From Phycisphaerae bacterium (GTDB taxonomy: Bacteria; Planctomycetota; Phycisphaerae; JAJVII01), in the NCBI GenBank assembly GCA_022072085.1, contig JAJVII010000009.1:1-64000 (forward strand): a stretch of 64,000 nucleotides of DNA. The letters run 5' to 3'. Below, piece by piece: positions 1-8,339 of this stretch (the stretch's first letter is position 1; every line of letters begins with the position of its first letter). The position numbers were made by a program, and so were the translations under genes. The notes below the pieces were generated by a model. That model made no database searches. It saw nothing but the letters and a program-made list of their open reading frames with translations, and was not told where the DNA came from.

Positions 1-111
1 ACCAGCGTCGATCAATCCGCCCGCCAGCAGGGCCGCAACTTCCCGGGCATGCTCGCCGATCTCCTCTGTGGCCGCCGCGTCCGCCTCGCCTATCTCCCCG
101 CAGGCCCGTGA
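1..111 (+). CDS. C-terminal end of an unidentified protein (truncated by window edge)
   Basis: Frame 1 is open from the first base and ends at a TGA at 109-111, giving 36 residues that finish LAYLPAGP. It is not recognisable as a family. It is read in the same direction as the small zinc-ribbon gene 35 bp downstream and could share its transcript. The call rests only on an open frame with ordinary codon use, so it may be a chance frame. Confidence 0.35.
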   Translation, partial: TSVDQSARQQGRNFPGMLADLLCGRRVRLAYLPAGP

Positions 112-146
112 CCCGCTAAACAGATACATGGAAGGAGGTTGCGGAG

Positions 147-335
147 ATGCCCCGAAAAAACCATCCAAGGCAAGCCGATGAAGAATGGCACAACTGCCCA
201 GGTTGCGGCCGCAGGATACCGAGGTCAAAGCACAGGACATGTGACGAGTTTGTGTGCGAGGCGTGTCTGTACACGTTGCGATGGCGAGAAGACGGACGTG
301 GCGGTCGTTGGGTCCTGGCAATACTTGACGGCTGA
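147..335 (+). CDS. Small zinc-ribbon protein, copy 1
   Basis: This 62-residue protein has a CPGC knuckle at residues 17-20 and a CEAC knuckle at 37-40, with a fifth Cys at 32, so it probably binds one zinc. A GGAGGT ribosome site sits 7 bases before the ATG at 147. A homologue of 63 residues lies at 42373-42564. The two share WHNCPGCGRRIP, the block ACLYTLRW and the C-terminus GGRWVLAILDG, while their N-termini differ. Function is unknown; nucleic-acid or protein binding is an inference from the ribbon. Its position just outside the left island repeat suggests a mobile or multicopy gene. Confidence 0.7.
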   Translation: MPRKNHPRQADEEWHNCPGCGRRIPRSKHRTCDEFVCEACLYTLRWREDGRGGRWVLAILDG

Positions 336-492
336 GGTCACGGGAAGAACGCGCATTCGCAATTCGCGGCTTGTCGAAATGGAGGCGCGTCGGCTCGGCG
401 CGGGCACGCTATGCACCAATGGCCTTGACCAAGACGGGGCACTTGCAGTGAGAGCGCCCGCTTGAACTCGTGCCGCGGAGGATTCCGAACAC

Positions 493-827
493 CGTTATCT
501 TCTCTCGACGAGGCCAACCATGGCTTTTGCCTTCGCCCGAGGGGAGACAATCACCTGATAACCCGAGGGCCTGGGCCGACCAGAGCCTCGGAGACTTCCG
601 GGCCAGACGGGCTTCTCGGGAGGCGTGTGGTGGTGGGCAGGCGTGTCTCTGCCTCGGCTGGCGAGAGACGCCGGCGAGTGGCCGCCAGCCGTAAGTGATT
701 GCCAAGACTGACGTAAAACGCGAAACGCCGAAGCGTGTTCGCCTCGGCGTTATCCGTTAACCGGCGGGTCGGAGAATTCCGAACCCGTTGTCTTCACTAG
801 CGGGGGGAGGATTCGAACCTCCGACCT
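493..827 (-). repeat. Left copy of a diverged inverted repeat, tRNA-3'-end linked
   Basis: Read on the minus strand, this stretch aligns by eye over about 335 bases with 28848-29182 on the plus strand, at roughly three quarters identity with few gaps. Shared blocks include the T-arm (TCGGAGGTTCGAATCCT), CCCGCTAGTGAAGACAACGG, the terminator hairpin and GGGCGAAGGCAAAAG. The two copies bracket the 28-kb defence region in opposite orientation. Small open frames inside are shared between the copies, but their differences show no third-codon-position bias, so I treat the repeat as non-coding. Confidence 0.75.
713..751 (-). terminator. Hairpin terminator after the tRNA fragment
   Basis: On the minus strand AACGCCGA and TCGGCGTT pair, extended inward by GCG/CGC around an AACA loop (724-751), and a TTTT run follows at the 3' side. 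The equivalent hairpin is kept in the right repeat copy. The form is that of an intrinsic terminator behind a tRNA gene. Confidence 0.6.
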
Positions 828-841
828 CCGGGTTATGAGCA
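798..841 (-). tRNA. 3' half of an initiator-type tRNA-Met(CAT), truncated
   Basis: Read on the minus strand, the sequence runs from the anticodon loop CTCATAAC (CAT at 835-837) through a variable loop and a perfect T-arm (GGAGG, TTCGAAT, CCTCC) to the acceptor strand CCCCGCTA. The matching 5' half, which should begin TAGCGGGG, is absent. The flanking bases instead contain CCGACCTCC, which is complementary to GGAGGTCGG within the fragment. The run of bases around the anticodon resembles bacterial initiator tRNA. A truncated 3' half of this kind is what integration of a mobile element into a tRNA gene leaves behind. Confidence 0.55.
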
Positions 842-1357
842 CGGGAGGTCGGTGGTTAGAAATCTTGCCCAGTTTCACAGTGGCTCTCCTCGCCATTCGT
901 TCGTAACCCGTTGTCCCATAAGGAGCAACAACCGGGCCGTAAGCTCAAGGGGATTCCTTCCGTTCATTGCATTCATTTCATTCAGAGTGCCCATTAGGGT
1001 GTACGTACGCGCTTTCGGCGGGCGGATGATGGCATGTGAAAGGCGGGGTGACCGGCCCTGGAAGGCGGCCAGGTGGCGGGCCTTACGGCGGGGCAACAGG
1101 CGGCCGGGTTTGGCGTCGGATCGGGTAGCTCGTCGGGTTCTGGCCGAGCTCGTCGGGCCAAGAGCCCGGAGGTCGCCGCAGTCAAACCACGACCTGATGT
1201 TCGTGCGCATGGCGGCCCCAACGAGTCGATCAGATTGGTTCTCCCGCTCGCTCTTTCGCAGGGCCGGTCCGGGTTCGCGCTCCTTGCCCGCACCCTAGCC
1301 CGCTGCCTGTGATTCACCAGCGACCAGTATGCGGAGCTCTTGCGGCGGCGACCTGCG
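842..1357. other. Intergenic stretch without a recognisable gene
   Basis: Between the tRNA fragment and the promoter of the PIN-like gene I find open frames on both strands, but none has a ribosome site, a known motif or plausible composition. No integrase or excisionase gene is visible here, although this is where one would be expected next to an attachment site. Confidence 0.4.
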
Positions 1358-1386
1358 TTGACTAGCATTCACACATGGGCTACAGC
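1358..1386 (+). promoter_or_regulatory. Sigma-70-type promoter for the PIN-like gene
   Basis: TTGACT at 1358-1363 and TACAGC at 1381-1386 are separated by 17 bases and lie about 30 bases before the start codon at 1419. The -35 box is good and the -10 box is fair. Confidence 0.45.
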
Positions 1387-1418
1387 ACACGTGCCATCGC
1401 GGCAACGGAGGCGAGGAC

Positions 1419-2396
1419 ATGTCGATCGGAAAAGTCCAAGGTCCGCTGTTTGTCTACCTAGACCAAAACATGTGGATCGGATTAGCCAGATGCTTTTATG
1501 GGTTCGACGATGCATTGAAACACCGGCCACTGCTGGACAAGCTGCTTGAACTAGCGCGGAATGACAAGATCGCCTTGCCGCTCTCAGGCGTCCACCTAAT
1601 GGAGACGGCAGTCCCCGAGAATCGGGACAGGCGCGAACGCCTAGCTCGTTTCATGATCCAGATGTCCCGAGGCCTTTTCATTGTTCCTCTCATGACCGTG
1701 CGAAGGCTGGAAATCTTGCAGGCTGTAGCTCGAAAGCTTGGCTGCCGGCCCATTACCTGCGTCAGAGACGGGGTTGTCCGTCGCGGCCTCCCCCATGCCT
1801 TCGGGTGCGAGTTATCGATCAAGGGAGTCTCCGATGGACTGAAGACTGAATTGATGGCCCTCTTCGATTCTGATGACGTCATGGTCGCGATGCTGGTTGA
1901 TGCGATTGATCGGGGAGAGGTCCAAGCAGCCCAGAAGGACGACGCACAGGCGGCTGAACAGCTGGAAGAGATTCGAAGGCGAGCGCAGAGTAACTTATCT
2001 CCGGATCAACGGGAGAAAGTGGAGTTTGCGGGTATGCTGTCTGAGGTCGCTCCGATCATACTTGATTGCCTCAAGTCGCTTGGGGTGCCGATGAAGCTAT
2101 TCGCCGACTCCTTTGCTGCGCCGGACCAATGGATGGCGTTCGCTCGCGATATCCCCACGCTGGATGTGTTTGCGACCATTGGGCTAGGGCGAGACAAGCA
2201 ATTGGACCGGCCGATACACCGAAACGACCTGAAAGATATGGGATTCTTGTCCATGGCCATTCCTTACTGCGAAGTTGTGGTGTGCGAGAAGTTTTTCCAC
2301 CACCTAGTGTGTAGCGCGAGTCTCGATACGAAGTACGCGACTACCGTGTTGCGATCTCTCGATGAGTTGTGGGAGTGGACTAAATCGGCGACATGA
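1419..2396 (+). CDS. PIN-domain-like protein, putative ribonuclease
   Basis: This 325-residue protein starts with a hydrophobic strand leading to Asp (VYLDQNMWIGLA, residues 12-23), the usual first acidic residue of PIN nucleases. It has an acidic helix (HLMETAVPEN, near 60) and near the C-terminus a conserved Asp followed by a hydrophobic strand (KDMGFLSMAIPYCEVVVCEK), as in the last acidic motif and strand 5 of PIN folds. A GGAGG site precedes the ATG. It is longer than toxin-type PIN proteins and has no antitoxin partner beside it. In this island it is probably an RNA-cleaving effector, which is an inference from fold and setting. Confidence 0.6.
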   Translation: MSIGKVQGPLFVYLDQNMWIGLARCFYGFDDALKHRPLLDKLLELARNDKIALPLSGVHLMETAVPENRDRRERLARFMIQMSRGLFIVPLMTVRRLEILQAVARKLGCRPITCVRDGVVRRGLPHAFGCELSIKGVSDGLKTELMALFDSDDVMVAMLVDAIDRGEVQAAQKDDAQAAEQLEEIRRRAQSNLSPDQREKVEFAGMLSEVAPIILDCLKSLGVPMKLFADSFAAPDQWMAFARDIPTLDVFATIGLGRDKQLDRPIHRNDLKDMGFLSMAIPYCEVVVCEKFFHHLVCSASLDTKYATTVLRSLDELWEWTKSAT

Positions 2397-2428
2397 CGAG
2401 CCCGCTTCTCTTACGCAACCCGGAGGTC

Positions 2429-2620
2429 CTACGAGGTTGGCATGTCCGGCTTAAGCTTGGCTGGCTCACCAAGGATGTCCACAATCGTCGTCGCGCAGAA
2501 GACCCGCCCCGCTGGCTGTCAGTGGCCTGCTTGAGGATGCCCAGCGTCTTCGGTTCGTCCACCGCCCGCTGGGCGGTCGTGAATGTCACGCCAAGCCCTC
2601 GCGGGGTAGCGAAATGACTG
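2429..2620 (-). pseudogene. Frameshifted remnant of an unidentified gene
   Basis: On the minus strand one frame reads GVTFTTAQRAVDEPKTLGI and a second frame, entered about 100 bases later, reads RVFCATTIVDILGEPAKLK and stops at 2429-2431. Both segments look like ordinary protein, and a single shift joins them. I do not recognise the family. It lies between two converging genes, which fits decayed DNA in an island. Confidence 0.3.
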
Positions 2621-2625
2621 GTGGC

Positions 2626-3438
2626 CTAGACTCTCCTTTCCTGGGACTCCGGCGAGGTGGTTTCCGCAGCTGGGAAGAAGCCGCCATTCCGCTTTGCGTG
2701 TTGGATAATATGGCGAGTCCAAACCGGCTTCTTCTTCGCGAGTTGCTGCTGGAGGCCTTCCCAGTCCAAATCGATGAGCGAACCGTTTAACGAATCGGTC
2801 GCCCATAGCAGTTCCTCCAGCCCGGAGTGCCATCCATATTCCTGAACGGCGGCCAACCTGGTGAAGAACACATCCCAAAGGGCGTCGAACGCGACGTCCT
2901 CGGACTTGTCACCGGGACCAACAACCAAGTCTGGCGTCGCAAATTGAGGCCGAACATCTATCTCCTGAATAACTGTCAGAACAAGCCGATAGGAACTCAT
3001 CCATGTCCCGCAATGATCCATGTAGCGGCGAACCAGCGAAGAATGGGCAAGGGACCGACGACCGTCAATTCCACTGACGAATGCCTCGATCAAGACCCAC
3101 GCTCGATCCATTCGATGATATTGGGCGCTGACCAGAACGATGGGATCAACGGATCCGTGCAGCCATCCCTGCTTCTCACTGAACCAAGACATCGGGACCG
3201 CTCGTTTGCTGCTGAGGGAAACCAAGCCAGGGAACGTAACGTACTCGGCTGCATGTTCCTTGATCCCTTCCTCGACCACGCATCTCGGGAGGTCTTTCCG
3301 GTGCAGGTACTTGCATGTCGTGTCTTGCGGGTTCTTGATCAGGGAATTGTGTTGAAGGCAGTACCCCACCCCGTTGCCGACATTGAGGCTTTGCCCGCAA
3401 TTCTGAACGCAGTTTCGACAACTGAAGAGGGCGTCCAT
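2626..3438 (-). CDS. Hypothetical protein with Cys-rich N-terminus
   Basis: The product has 270 residues. The first 45 contain a cluster of cysteines (SCRNCVQNCGQ, then further Cys near 27 and 42) with a nearby His, as in a metal-binding ribbon. The rest is a mixed helical protein with no motif I recognise. The start codon lies 2 bases after the stop of the 149-residue gene upstream, so the two form a tightly coupled pair. A two-gene effector module in a defence island is a reasonable guess, but nothing in the sequence proves it. Confidence 0.6.
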   Translation of the reverse strand: MDALFSCRNCVQNCGQSLNVGNGVGYCLQHNSLIKNPQDTTCKYLHRKDLPRCVVEEGIKEHAAEYVTFPGLVSLSSKRAVPMSWFSEKQGWLHGSVDPIVLVSAQYHRMDRAWVLIEAFVSGIDGRRSLAHSSLVRRYMDHCGTWMSSYRLVLTVIQEIDVRPQFATPDLVVGPGDKSEDVAFDALWDVFFTRLAAVQEYGWHSGLEELLWATDSLNGSLIDLDWEGLQQQLAKKKPVWTRHIIQHAKRNGGFFPAAETTSPESQERRV

Positions 3439-3440
3439 AG

Positions 3441-3890
3441 TTACACTGCTCTGAAGTACCCGGTGATCTTTCCTTCGGCAAACGCGATCAAGTTCTTTCG
3501 TTCTACCCTCGAGATGTCTAGTCGCCAGTCCACCAGCCCCTCAGCCCGCCGTCTTGCGTATCGCAAGGCTTGGATGGCACGAGCCTTCTCGTCCTTCGTC
3601 TCCTTCCGAGCTGTCTCCCGCAACGCTTTCATGAGCGCCTCATGCTCCACCACCCTGTGCCCGTCGTCGTCGACCTTCGGGCGCAGCAAATGGTAGGTCG
3701 CCACCCCGAAGTCCCGGCACCGATCGGGCGCCAAGGTTACGCTCGTGAATCGGGTCCGTTTGCCTCGGGCACGAACCACATGCTGAGCGTATGTGCAATC
3801 CTTTGCAAGATCCGGGGCCGTGACGCCGCCCTTCTGGTCGCGCCGGTAGTAATCGCGTAACGCCGGATCTCTGGTCGAACTAGGCATCAT
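3441..3890 (-). CDS. Hypothetical protein, first gene of a coupled pair
   Basis: The 149-residue, basic protein has a charged helical C-terminal half (residues 85-125, rich in Lys, Arg and Glu) and ends FAEGKITGYFRAV. A GGGAG site lies 5 bases before ATG-ATG at 3890. It is followed after 2 bases by the 270-residue Cys-rich protein, so co-translation is likely. I recognise no family. A small basic protein first in a two-gene unit could be an antitoxin or DNA-binding partner; that is inference only. Confidence 0.55.
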   Translation of the reverse strand: MMPSSTRDPALRDYYRRDQKGGVTAPDLAKDCTYAQHVVRARGKRTRFTSVTLAPDRCRDFGVATYHLLRPKVDDDGHRVVEHEALMKALRETARKETKDEKARAIQALRYARRRAEGLVDWRLDISRVERKNLIAFAEGKITGYFRAV

Positions 3891-4111
3891 TGAGGCTCCC
3901 GATCGCTGAGGCCAAGACCACGGTCCACGCGACCCGGATCAGTCCATCACTGTCGGAGGTTTCCCATTCCTTTTCCAAGGACGACAATCGTCAGGCGTTT
4001 CATCATCATACCCTGCCGCCATGATTCGGCAAGCGTCAGATGCCCGCCCGACGCAACATCTCGCCGTATTCCTCAGGCGTTTCTCTTGGGGCTACATCTT
4101 CATCCGAGCCT

Positions 4112-5203
4112 TCAGGCCGCCTCGCGGTAGTAGCTCTTCAGCAGCCCGCCCAGGCGTTCGCGGCAGCGGACCTCGCCTTCGTCGGGCGGCTGGTCCGGCG
4201 GAGGCTCGCTGGCCTTGGCCGGCGGCCGATGGTCGACGCCTCTGTGCGGCCGCTCTTCGTTGTAGTGCTCGACGTATTGCTCGACCACGTAGCGGACATG
4301 CCGCTCGCCGAAGAAGATCAGCTTGTTCAGGCACTCGTGCTTGATGCTCCACACGAACCGCTCGGCGTATGCGTTCAGATTCGGGCTCTGTTTGGGAAGT
4401 TTGAGGCAGCGGACGCCGGCGGCCTTCATCGAGTCCCTGAACCTGGCCGTGAACAGCGGGTCGCGGTCGTGGATGAGCAGCCGTTTGCCCTTCAGGAAGC
4501 CGTCCTCGAAGTCGGTCAGGTTCCTGGCCATCTGGAGCATCTGCGGCTCGGCCGGGTCGTGGTGGATGCCGGCAATGTGGACTCGCCGCGTCGAGATGTC
4601 GATCACGAAGAAGACCAGCCAGCGGGTCAGGCCCTTCAGGCCGACCGACTCGACGGTGAAGAAATCACAGGCGGCCAGGGTGTTCCAGTGCCGCTTGATA
4701 AAGTCGCCCCAGGTCGTCTTCGGCGGATTGTCCGGATCGTCCAGGAAGCCGTGTTCCCGCATGATCCGCCGAACCGTCTGCCAGGACACCTTGTGGCCCA
4801 GGCACTTCAACTCGCCATAGATGCGGCCGTAGCCCCAGCCCTCGTTCTCCTGGGCCATCTTGATGACGAGCTTACGGATCGAGTTGGCCTTCTTGGCCTC
4901 CGGCCCGCGAGCGCCCCGGCGGTCCGAGCCGTCGTACTTGGCGGCAACCAGCGTGCGGAACCAGCCCAGCAGCGTGTCCGGACTGAACAGCGTGCCGACC
5001 TGGCGCAACAGACCGCGGCCCAGCTTGGCCGCGGCGGCAGCGAGCCGGCGCTTCTGGCCGTCGTTGAGGAGGATGCGTTTGGCCCCGAGCTTCTCCCGCA
5101 GGACGCGGTTCTCCTCCTTGAGGTACTCGATAACTTCCTGTTGCTGCCGGTTCATCCAGCCGGCAATGGCCACCGAGAAAAACGTCCACGGTTTCCATGT
5201 CAT
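4112..5203 (-). mobile_element. Integrase-core (DDE) transposase of an insertion sequence
   Basis: The 363-residue transposase has a helical N-terminus followed by an rve-type catalytic core. I read the DDE triad as Asp in CDFFTVES, Asp in LIHDRDPLF and Glu in NLNAYAERF, the standard spacing of the family. The motif HYNEERPHRGV near the C-terminus is typical. The start was placed at the ATG at 5203, where the protein-like sequence begins. I found no convincing terminal inverted repeats within about 150 bases on either side, so the ends of the element are not defined. It inserted between the unknown gene pair and the HNH gene. Confidence 0.8.
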
Positions 5204-5370
5204 GGGGCGACAGGTTAACTGCGGTCGGCCAATCAGGCAAGCGCTCTCGGGCTGCCCTCGCTGCCCGGCGAGAGGCGAGCCCTGGCGTTTCGGCTGACGT
5301 GTGCGTATACTCCCACCCGGCTGGCGGATGTCCACGCCGAACACCGCTAGCACACGATCTGGGGTTTGCC

Positions 5371-6144
5371 ATGCCGACGCGAGTTCCTTGGTCGCGAGAC
5401 GAACTGCTGGTGGCCTTCCGCCTGTACTGCCGAACGCCCTTTGGCAAACTTCACAAGCACAACCCGGAGATCGTCGAACTGGCGCGTCTCTTGCACCGCA
5501 CGCCATCCGCGGTGGGGATGAAGGCCTGCAATTTCGCGAGCCTTGACCCCGCCTTGCGGGCGCGAGATATCGCCGCCCTCGGCAACGTAAGCCGTGCTGA
5601 CCGTGATCTCTGGAAGGCGTTTGAAGCCGATTCCAGGGCCGTGGCATCCGATGCCGAAGCGGCCTACACTCGGTTGAGCGGGCGCGAAACGCCCGTGATC
5701 GCTGACGAGGCAGGTTTGAACCTGCCGGAAGGCCCGACCGAAGCGGTGGGGACGGTCCAGGTTCGGCGGGTCCAAGGGTTCTTTCGGGCGGCCGTTCTGG
5801 CCAGTTACGACAACCGATGTGCTCTCTCGGACCTTGCCGTTCCAGCACTCCTCAATGCCAGCCATATTATCCCGTGGAATGCCGATGTCTTGCGACGTGC
5901 CGATCCGCGGAATGGTCTCGCGTTAAACGCCCTCTATGACCGGGCATTTGATCGGGGCCTGATCTCGTTCGACGAGTCCCTGCGGGTGATTGTCTCACGG
6001 CGACTCGACGTCTCCAATCCCCCGCTGTTCCATCGTCGGGCTCTTCTTGAAATAGCCGGGCACGAACTGCGACAGCCGTCTCGGTTCGCGCCCGATCCGA
6101 CCGCGATGGCCTACCACCGCGAGCATGTGTTCCAGGATCGTTAG
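5371..6144 (+). CDS. HNH endonuclease, restriction-type
   Basis: The 257-residue protein has a C-terminal HNH nuclease domain: NASHIIPW (residues about 165-172), then DPRNGLALNALYDRAFD and LISFDE. In this HNH class the His-Ile-Ile-Pro-Trp and Asn-Gly-Leu-x-Leu motifs carry the catalytic and metal residues. The N-terminal part begins PWSRDELLVAFRLYC and probably recognises the substrate. A possible promoter (CTGGCG, 18 bases, TATACT at 5306-5311) lies upstream. No methylase is directly linked, so it may cut modified or foreign DNA, or act with the neighbouring systems. Confidence 0.8.
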   Translation: MPTRVPWSRDELLVAFRLYCRTPFGKLHKHNPEIVELARLLHRTPSAVGMKACNFASLDPALRARDIAALGNVSRADRDLWKAFEADSRAVASDAEAAYTRLSGRETPVIADEAGLNLPEGPTEAVGTVQVRRVQGFFRAAVLASYDNRCALSDLAVPALLNASHIIPWNADVLRRADPRNGLALNALYDRAFDRGLISFDESLRVIVSRRLDVSNPPLFHRRALLEIAGHELRQPSRFAPDPTAMAYHREHVFQDR

Positions 6145-6251
6145 CTGTGCGTGGTTCGCCAAGAGAACTTGAAGCCCCAGCCGAGCCTACCGCCACCCGC
6201 CGCCCCATCGCTGCCGTCGCAGGGCAGTGAGAGCGACCATCCACGCCGCCG

Positions 6252-6281
6252 ACGCCGGCTTGCCAAGGCCGGCGTTCTGTT
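6252..6281 (+). terminator. Hairpin terminator downstream of the HNH gene
   Basis: ACGCCGGC (6252-6259) and GCCGGCGT (6268-6275) form an 8-bp stem around TTGCCAAG, followed by TCTGTT. The position, between the HNH gene and the next operon, fits a transcription stop. Confidence 0.45.
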
Positions 6282-6325
6282 GGACAATGCCCGCGAAACG
6301 TCAGGTTGAAGAAGACGGTGTCGCC

Positions 6326-6943
6326 ATGCTCAACGCACTCAGAGGTTCGCTCCAAGCGCTCGCGGACGAATGCCTGAGTCGGGGATTCGCGGCACTGCTT
6401 GAGGCGGATGTCGCCGGCTGGCTCTTTCACCTTCTCCTGGCTCGTCCGGCGATTACTGCCGGCAACCTGCACCTCCAGTCACGAGTGGTGGGCGTTAAGG
6501 GCTTTGTCGACGTCGTCCACGGGCGAATTGACTGCGATAGTCGGGCGAGGCCGGCGGTGCGTCCCGACCTGGCGCTGGAGTTGAAGCTGTTTCCTCGGAT
6601 CGGGTTCACGGTCCAGCAGCATCGTGTCCATTTCGAGCACGTCCTGCACGACGACCTGCCGAAGCTTGGGCAGGTCAACTCGACTGCCTGCGTTTGTGCG
6701 GAAGTGCTGGTCGATGGGTATGGTTACTTGGAGGGGAAGTATAACGGGATGAATCGTCTGGCTGTAGTTGGCAGCACTCGCGACACGGTGTGCCCAAGTT
6801 CCCACGTTCTCGTCGTCCAACTATCCGGGGACACATGGGGCGTGCGGCATGTTACCGCCCCCACCGGCGATGCGCGATCTGATGTGCTCGCTACGACCAC
6901 ACCTGTCATACCCATGACGGATAATCCCAGAGGTCTGGCCTGA
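6326..6943 (+). CDS. PD-(D/E)XK-like nuclease candidate, first gene of the PLD/helicase operon
   Basis: The protein has 205 residues. Its centre contains RPDLALELKLFP, which fits the PD...ExK signature of restriction-endonuclease-fold nucleases, followed by QQHRVHFEHVLHDDL. The start at the ATG at 6326 was chosen because protein-like sequence begins there (MLNALRGSLQALADEC); the ribosome site is weak. The next gene begins 70 bases downstream in the same direction. Role in the operon is unproven. The short motif could also be coincidental, but an Asp and an ExK placed this way in a defence island is suggestive. Confidence 0.6.
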   Translation: MLNALRGSLQALADECLSRGFAALLEADVAGWLFHLLLARPAITAGNLHLQSRVVGVKGFVDVVHGRIDCDSRARPAVRPDLALELKLFPRIGFTVQQHRVHFEHVLHDDLPKLGQVNSTACVCAEVLVDGYGYLEGKYNGMNRLAVVGSTRDTVCPSSHVLVVQLSGDTWGVRHVTAPTGDARSDVLATTTPVIPMTDNPRGLA

Positions 6944-7013
6944 GGCACCGCGATGGGCGTTGCCGAGACTCTTGCCCCGCGTTCCGCAGCCGGGGAAGAA
7001 TGCGGAGACGGAG

Positions 7014-8339
7014 ATGATCAGAACGTTCCTGACCGCCTATGACTCCTCAGATCTTCCTGGCGGCAGCATTGACCCGCTGGGGTTCGAGCGCGGCTACCTT
7101 TTTCTGGCGGACAAGATTCTGCCGGGGCTTACAAACGTGGCAAGCCGGCCACGCTATTTCGGGCTTCTTTGCGCGGGTATCTGGCTGGCAGAGCTATCGG
7201 ACGACCTCACCCCTCGCCAGCAGTATCAGAAAAGATTGGACTCGATATTGCGGGCCGAACGAGTCTGGGCCCTGGCGAACGTCCTGGCGTCGGGCCGAGA
7301 CGGCGATGCGTTGTCTTCTTCCGGCGTCCGCGGGGTGACCTACGCCAATCGCTACGCGGCCGAGTTGGCCATCCGGGGAGCGACTCGCGCCACGGCCAAC
7401 TATCGGCTCCTCAGCCGCCAAATGCAGTACGGCGTGATCGGCATCTACGCCAATGTCGCCGATGGCATGAGGCTGCTGGAGAGGCAAAGCCTATCCCTGA
7501 CGGCGGACCTTGGTGAGCGGCTGGGAGAGGCATTTATTGACGAGACGGAAATGCCGTCGCGGGTTCGTCAGGCGATTCGAGCGGACGGCCCTGAAATCCC
7601 GTTGTCAGTTCTGGCAGACTGGGGGGCGCGAGCCCACGTCATGGGCGAGGCGGCGGCGGGAGAGGCGCGGAGCCTCTCGGAATGCCTCCATATGAACCCG
7701 GTTCGGTCCAGGATGGCCGCGGTTCTCAGGAAGAATCCGTATAAGGGCGAAAGGGACACCGAACTAGATCGGCTGGGTCGAATCGCGAAATCGCTGGATC
7801 GCGACTCCGATAATTCAGATCTGCGGGAAGCGGTGACGGCCATCATCCGTTACGAAGCCTGTTATCGGCTCGCCCAGCTTGGCTTGGAGCGGATCTTGTG
7901 GATGTGCCGCCATCATCCGGCAGCGCGGCTTCAAGACATGCGCGACGACCCGATTCTGCGGCTTGTTGCGAGTCGGCTCGCCGACGCCGTCGTCTGCCTG
8001 GTCGACGCCCTGGACTCGGCTCAGACCGTGGCGTTCCGCGGAGACCTCGATCGCCTTGCGGATGTTCGTCAGTTCCTGGTGGAGGCCCAGAAGGTGTGCG
8101 AGCGGCCGGATTCCCTGGCCCTGACGATCTTGAGGCGGCACACAGACGTCCAGCATGGCAAGTTCGACCGCGGGCGGAGAAAGATGCCTTGGGTGGAGAG
8201 CCGGGACGGTGAGATCCGCCTTACCACCACGCGAGCCGGCGGGCTGAACTATGAGGCCGATTCGCCAGACAATATCGTTCCCCATCCGTATCGGCTCGAC
8301 TCCGCCGACGCGTTGCTCCGGGCAGGGAGGCTGGCATGA
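7014..8339 (+). CDS. Unknown 441-residue protein of the PLD/helicase operon
   Basis: The start at 7014 has GGAG six bases upstream. The product is mostly helical, without transmembrane segments or a known motif. Distinct patches are FERGYLFLADKI near the start and a C-terminal segment RRHTDVQHGKFDRGRRKMPW. The gene overlaps the PLD gene by the sequence ATGA, so translation is coupled and the products probably act together. I cannot assign a family. In operons with a PLD nuclease and a SNF2 helicase the extra gene is often a structural or recognition subunit, which is my inference here. Confidence 0.65.
   Translation: MIRTFLTAYDSSDLPGGSIDPLGFERGYLFLADKILPGLTNVASRPRYFGLLCAGIWLAELSDDLTPRQQYQKRLDSILRAERVWALANVLASGRDGDALSSSGVRGVTYANRYAAELAIRGATRATANYRLLSRQMQYGVIGIYANVADGMRLLERQSLSLTADLGERLGEAFIDETEMPSRVRQAIRADGPEIPLSVLADWGARAHVMGEAAAGEARSLSECLHMNPVRSRMAAVLRKNPYKGERDTELDRLGRIAKSLDRDSDNSDLREAVTAIIRYEACYRLAQLGLERILWMCRHHPAARLQDMRDDPILRLVASRLADAVVCLVDALDSAQTVAFRGDLDRLADVRQFLVEAQKVCERPDSLALTILRRHTDVQHGKFDRGRRKMPWVESRDGEIRLTTTRAGGLNYEADSPDNIVPHPYRLDSADALLRAGRLA

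Noticed and set aside
470-694. Small open frames shared by both inverted repeat copies (for example LRPRGDN blocks)
   Set aside because: They are similar because the DNA is repeated. Differences between copies are not biased to third codon positions and there is no ribosome site.
4040-5218. A 392-codon plus-strand frame opposite the transposase
   Set aside because: The minus strand has a clear DDE core. The plus frame has no motif and mirrors codon positions of the transposase.
4021-5370. Terminal inverted repeats for the insertion sequence
   Set aside because: Short stretches such as GTCGCCCC and GTAGCCCC near the two ends are similar but not in a convincing inverted arrangement, so I do not define the ends.
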